Assembly (NCBI RefSeq): GCF_012272815.1
Contig: NZ_JAAWWL010000001.1
Span: forward strand, 388,834-452,833
DNA: 64,000 nt
Source: Croceivirga thetidis
GTDB lineage: Bacteria > Bacteroidota > Bacteroidia > Flavobacteriales > Flavobacteriaceae
Direction of reading: 5' to 3'
Part shown: one piece after another, positions 62,286 to 64,000 of the stretch
Layout: every line of letters begins with the position of its first letter
How positions within the stretch are numbered: position 1 is the stretch's first letter
Notes under the pieces: model-generated
Database searches by the model: none
What the model was told of the DNA's origin: nothing
Seen by the model: the letters and a program-made list of their open reading frames with translations, nothing else
Position numbers and translations under genes: made by a program

Positions 62286-64000
62286 ATGCTACCCCAACCG
62301 TTAACTACTTTCAAACAAATTATTACGACAAAAAAAATACGTTTCACGGTCTGTGGTCAATTGTATTTACTACTACTTTTTTTACTGCCATTAACTGCAA
62401 TTGGGCAAGCTACTTTTGCTGGTGGTTCAGCTAATGCTGATCTTTTAACCGAGTTGGAAAGTGTTGGTTTGACCCTAAGCAATCCTACCTTAGAAAATGG
62501 TGATCGTAATACACAGGTTGGTATTTTCTCTAATGGGTTGGCAGGAGCTAATTTTCAAATTGATACTGGCGTAGTTTTAACTACTGGTAGTGTTACCCAA
62601 GCATTTGGGGCGAACGGCACTAATGCCTTTCCTAACAACAATGGTACACAAGCAAGTACTGATGCAACAACAGGAACTTATAATGATGCTGATATTGTAG
62701 CAATTAATGCTACCGCCAATAACGATGTTGTTGTATTCTCATTCGATGTTGATTTAGACCCTACTTACTCAGGCGTCAGTATTATCTACCAATTTGGATC
62801 GGAAGAATATCCTGATTATGTAGGATCCGTGTTCAATGACATATTTGGCTTTTTTGTTTCAGGACCGGGAATTACGGGAACTGAAAATATTGCTACGGTT
62901 CCTGGAACATCCAATCCAGTTGCTGTTAACACCGTGAATGCAGGTTTTTTAGGTTGTAATCAAGATGGGACCACAACTGATTTGACCCAAGGGGCACAGT
63001 ATATAAATAATGGACATGATCCAAATGCTGCAGCTTGCAACACTAACTCTGGAGCTTTTTCAGTAACAACAGAATACAATGGTATTACCCAGGCCTTTAC
63101 TAGTACAATAACTGGATTATCTGATACTGGCACCTATCGCTTCAAAATCGCCATTGCTGATACCGGAGATTCTGCATTGGATTCAGCTGTTTTTATAGAT
63201 CAACTTTTTGGAATTCAAGAATGTAGCATAACCTCAATCACGGCTGCAAACATCTCAGCGTGTAACGATAATGGTACCTCGGCCGATACCAGCGATGATT
63301 TCTTTACAGCTGATATTACAGTTAACTATGTAAACCCTGACGGTGAAGGACTATTACTACTCTCAGGTGATGGCGCTGCTTCGATTCCTGTTGGTGCACT
63401 GGGCTCTGCCACTTCCCATACGTTTTCGAATGTGCAGCTTCCCGCCGATGGTGGAGCTATAGAATTAACCGCAAACTTTTCTGACGATTCATCTTGTACA
63501 TTCACCAACAGCAATGTAACAACAGCTCCAAGTTCTTGTAGTTCCGATATAGATACAGACGGAGATGGGGTACTCGATTCCCAGGAAATTATAGATGGTA
63601 CCGATGAGAATGACCAATGTGATTTCGTTCTGGCGAACCAGAGCGTTACACCTTCCGCCGCATGGGGTACTGCAGATTGTGATGGCGATGGAATTGATAA
63701 CGATACCGAGGTAAATACCGATGGAACAGACCCACTTAATGATTGTGATTCCGTTGGGGGTACTCCCCTGGGAACCTCCGACTGTGATGGCGATGGGGTG
63801 ACCAATGCCCAAGAAGCCACCGATGGTACCGACCCTGATGATCAATGTGACTTCGTATTAGCGAACCAGAGTGTTACACCTTCAGCCGCATGGGGAACTG
63901 CTGATTGTGATGGCGATGGAATTGATAACGATACCGAGGTAAATACGGATAGCACCGACCCACTTAATGATTGTGATTCCGTTGGGGGTACTCCCCGGGA
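62286..64000 (+). CDS. Large secreted choice-of-anchor L adhesin-like protein (C-terminus beyond window)
   Basis: The frame is open from the ATG at 62286 to the window end, about 571 codons. A signal peptide with a long basic start ends near LTAIGQA (residue 42). Residues about 45-310 look like a choice-of-anchor L domain (VVVFSFDVDLDPTYSGV, IYQFGSEEYPDYVGSVFNDI, FGFFVSGPGITG). An Ig-like segment with paired Cys follows. Calcium-binding thrombospondin type 3-like repeats (DTDGDGV, CDGDGIDNDTEVNTDGTD) start at about residue 425. A C-terminal type IX secretion domain is expected beyond the window but cannot be seen. Confidence 0.88.
   Translation, partial: MLPQPLTTFKQIITTKKIRFTVCGQLYLLLLFLLPLTAIGQATFAGGSANADLLTELESVGLTLSNPTLENGDRNTQVGIFSNGLAGANFQIDTGVVLTTGSVTQAFGANGTNAFPNNNGTQASTDATTGTYNDADIVAINATANNDVVVFSFDVDLDPTYSGVSIIYQFGSEEYPDYVGSVFNDIFGFFVSGPGITGTENIATVPGTSNPVAVNTVNAGFLGCNQDGTTTDLTQGAQYINNGHDPNAAACNTNSGAFSVTTEYNGITQAFTSTITGLSDTGTYRFKIAIADTGDSALDSAVFIDQLFGIQECSITSITAANISACNDNGTSADTSDDFFTADITVNYVNPDGEGLLLLSGDGAASIPVGALGSATSHTFSNVQLPADGGAIELTANFSDDSSCTFTNSNVTTAPSSCSSDIDTDGDGVLDSQEIIDGTDENDQCDFVLANQSVTPSAAWGTADCDGDGIDNDTEVNTDGTDPLNDCDSVGGTPLGTSDCDGDGVTNAQEATDGTDPDDQCDFVLANQSVTPSAAWGTADCDGDGIDNDTEVNTDSTDPLNDCDSVGGTPR
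63558..64000 (+). repeat. 228-bp tandem repeat encoding a 76-residue TSP3-like unit
   Basis: The segment starting at 63558 recurs at 63786, an exact period of 228 bp (76 codons). The two units are nearly the same at the DNA level, including the block ATTGATAACGATACCGAGGT and the stop-free linker CCACTTAATGATTGTGATTC. The second unit is truncated by the window end, so further copies may follow. Confidence 0.88.

Noticed and set aside
63326..63845. Minus-strand open frames opposite the adhesin
   Set aside because: They are shadows of the repetitive Asp/Gly-rich coding strand, which has a continuous frame with a signal peptide.
1..64000. CRISPR array, prophage, transposase or defence island
   Set aside because: No direct-repeat array, integrase, transposase or recognised defence gene was found in any part of the window.

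Overview
The window is chromosomal DNA of a member of the Bacteroidota, almost certainly a marine-type flavobacterium (Flavobacteriaceae). The evidence is AT-rich coding sequence, TAnnTTTG-type -7 promoter boxes with a TTTG about 19 bp upstream, near absence of Shine-Dalgarno sequences, and family content typical of the group: DUF2723, DUF5916, DUF4097, doubled ExbD, a choice-of-anchor L protein with thrombospondin type 3 repeats, secreted sulfatases and an S2 protein with a C-terminal extension. I cannot name the genus.

Layout. 1-4281 (minus) is the tRNA-Gln-rimP-nusA-infB translation/transcription block, with infB cut by the window start. 4381-9611 has a large DUF2723 membrane glycosyltransferase-like gene, a cysteine-less thioredoxin-fold gene and a membrane metallophosphoesterase. 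9669-18763 holds cutC, glycosylasparaginase, polA, two secreted sulfatases and, between the sulfatases, a pair of uncharacterised minus-strand genes that share an N-terminal motif. 18754-24870 is a tyrosine catabolism locus: a divergent MarR regulator, then 4-hydroxyphenylpyruvate dioxygenase, homogentisate dioxygenase, fumarylacetoacetase, a flavin-reductase-like protein and an aminotransferase. 24867-28081 has a lipocalin-like lipoprotein and a DUF5916 outer-membrane protein.

28254-31488 is ribosomal: rplM-rpsI, rpsB and tsf. 31512-34569 (minus) is an ECF sigma / HEAT-repeat anti-sigma / two DUF4097 protein operon, which is the most system-like poorly described unit here. 34707-42070 runs pyrH, frr, an RND/MMPL exporter, asnS, rpoN and a PAP2-like membrane protein. 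42065-46358 (minus) is an ExbB proton-channel cluster with two ExbD pairs. After tRNA-Ser come ansA-tatD, a retropepsin-like gene and a di-heme cytochrome c peroxidase.

50368-55387 encodes E2 and E1 of 2-oxoglutarate dehydrogenase with an M23-like peptidase gene between them. 55481-61965 carries an amidohydrolase, envelope-sugar genes (galE, a DegT aminotransferase, waaA), a sugar transporter and a small membrane protein. The window ends inside a large secreted adhesin-like gene with 228-bp tandem repeats.

Most of this is ordinary core genome. There is no CRISPR array, prophage, insertion sequence or defence island. The points worth following are the sigma/HEAT/DUF4097 operon, the YPxxW gene pair, the doubled ExbD set with CSYC motifs, the redox-dead thioredoxin fold, the incomplete tyrosine pathway with its palindromic operator, and several short non-coding elements.
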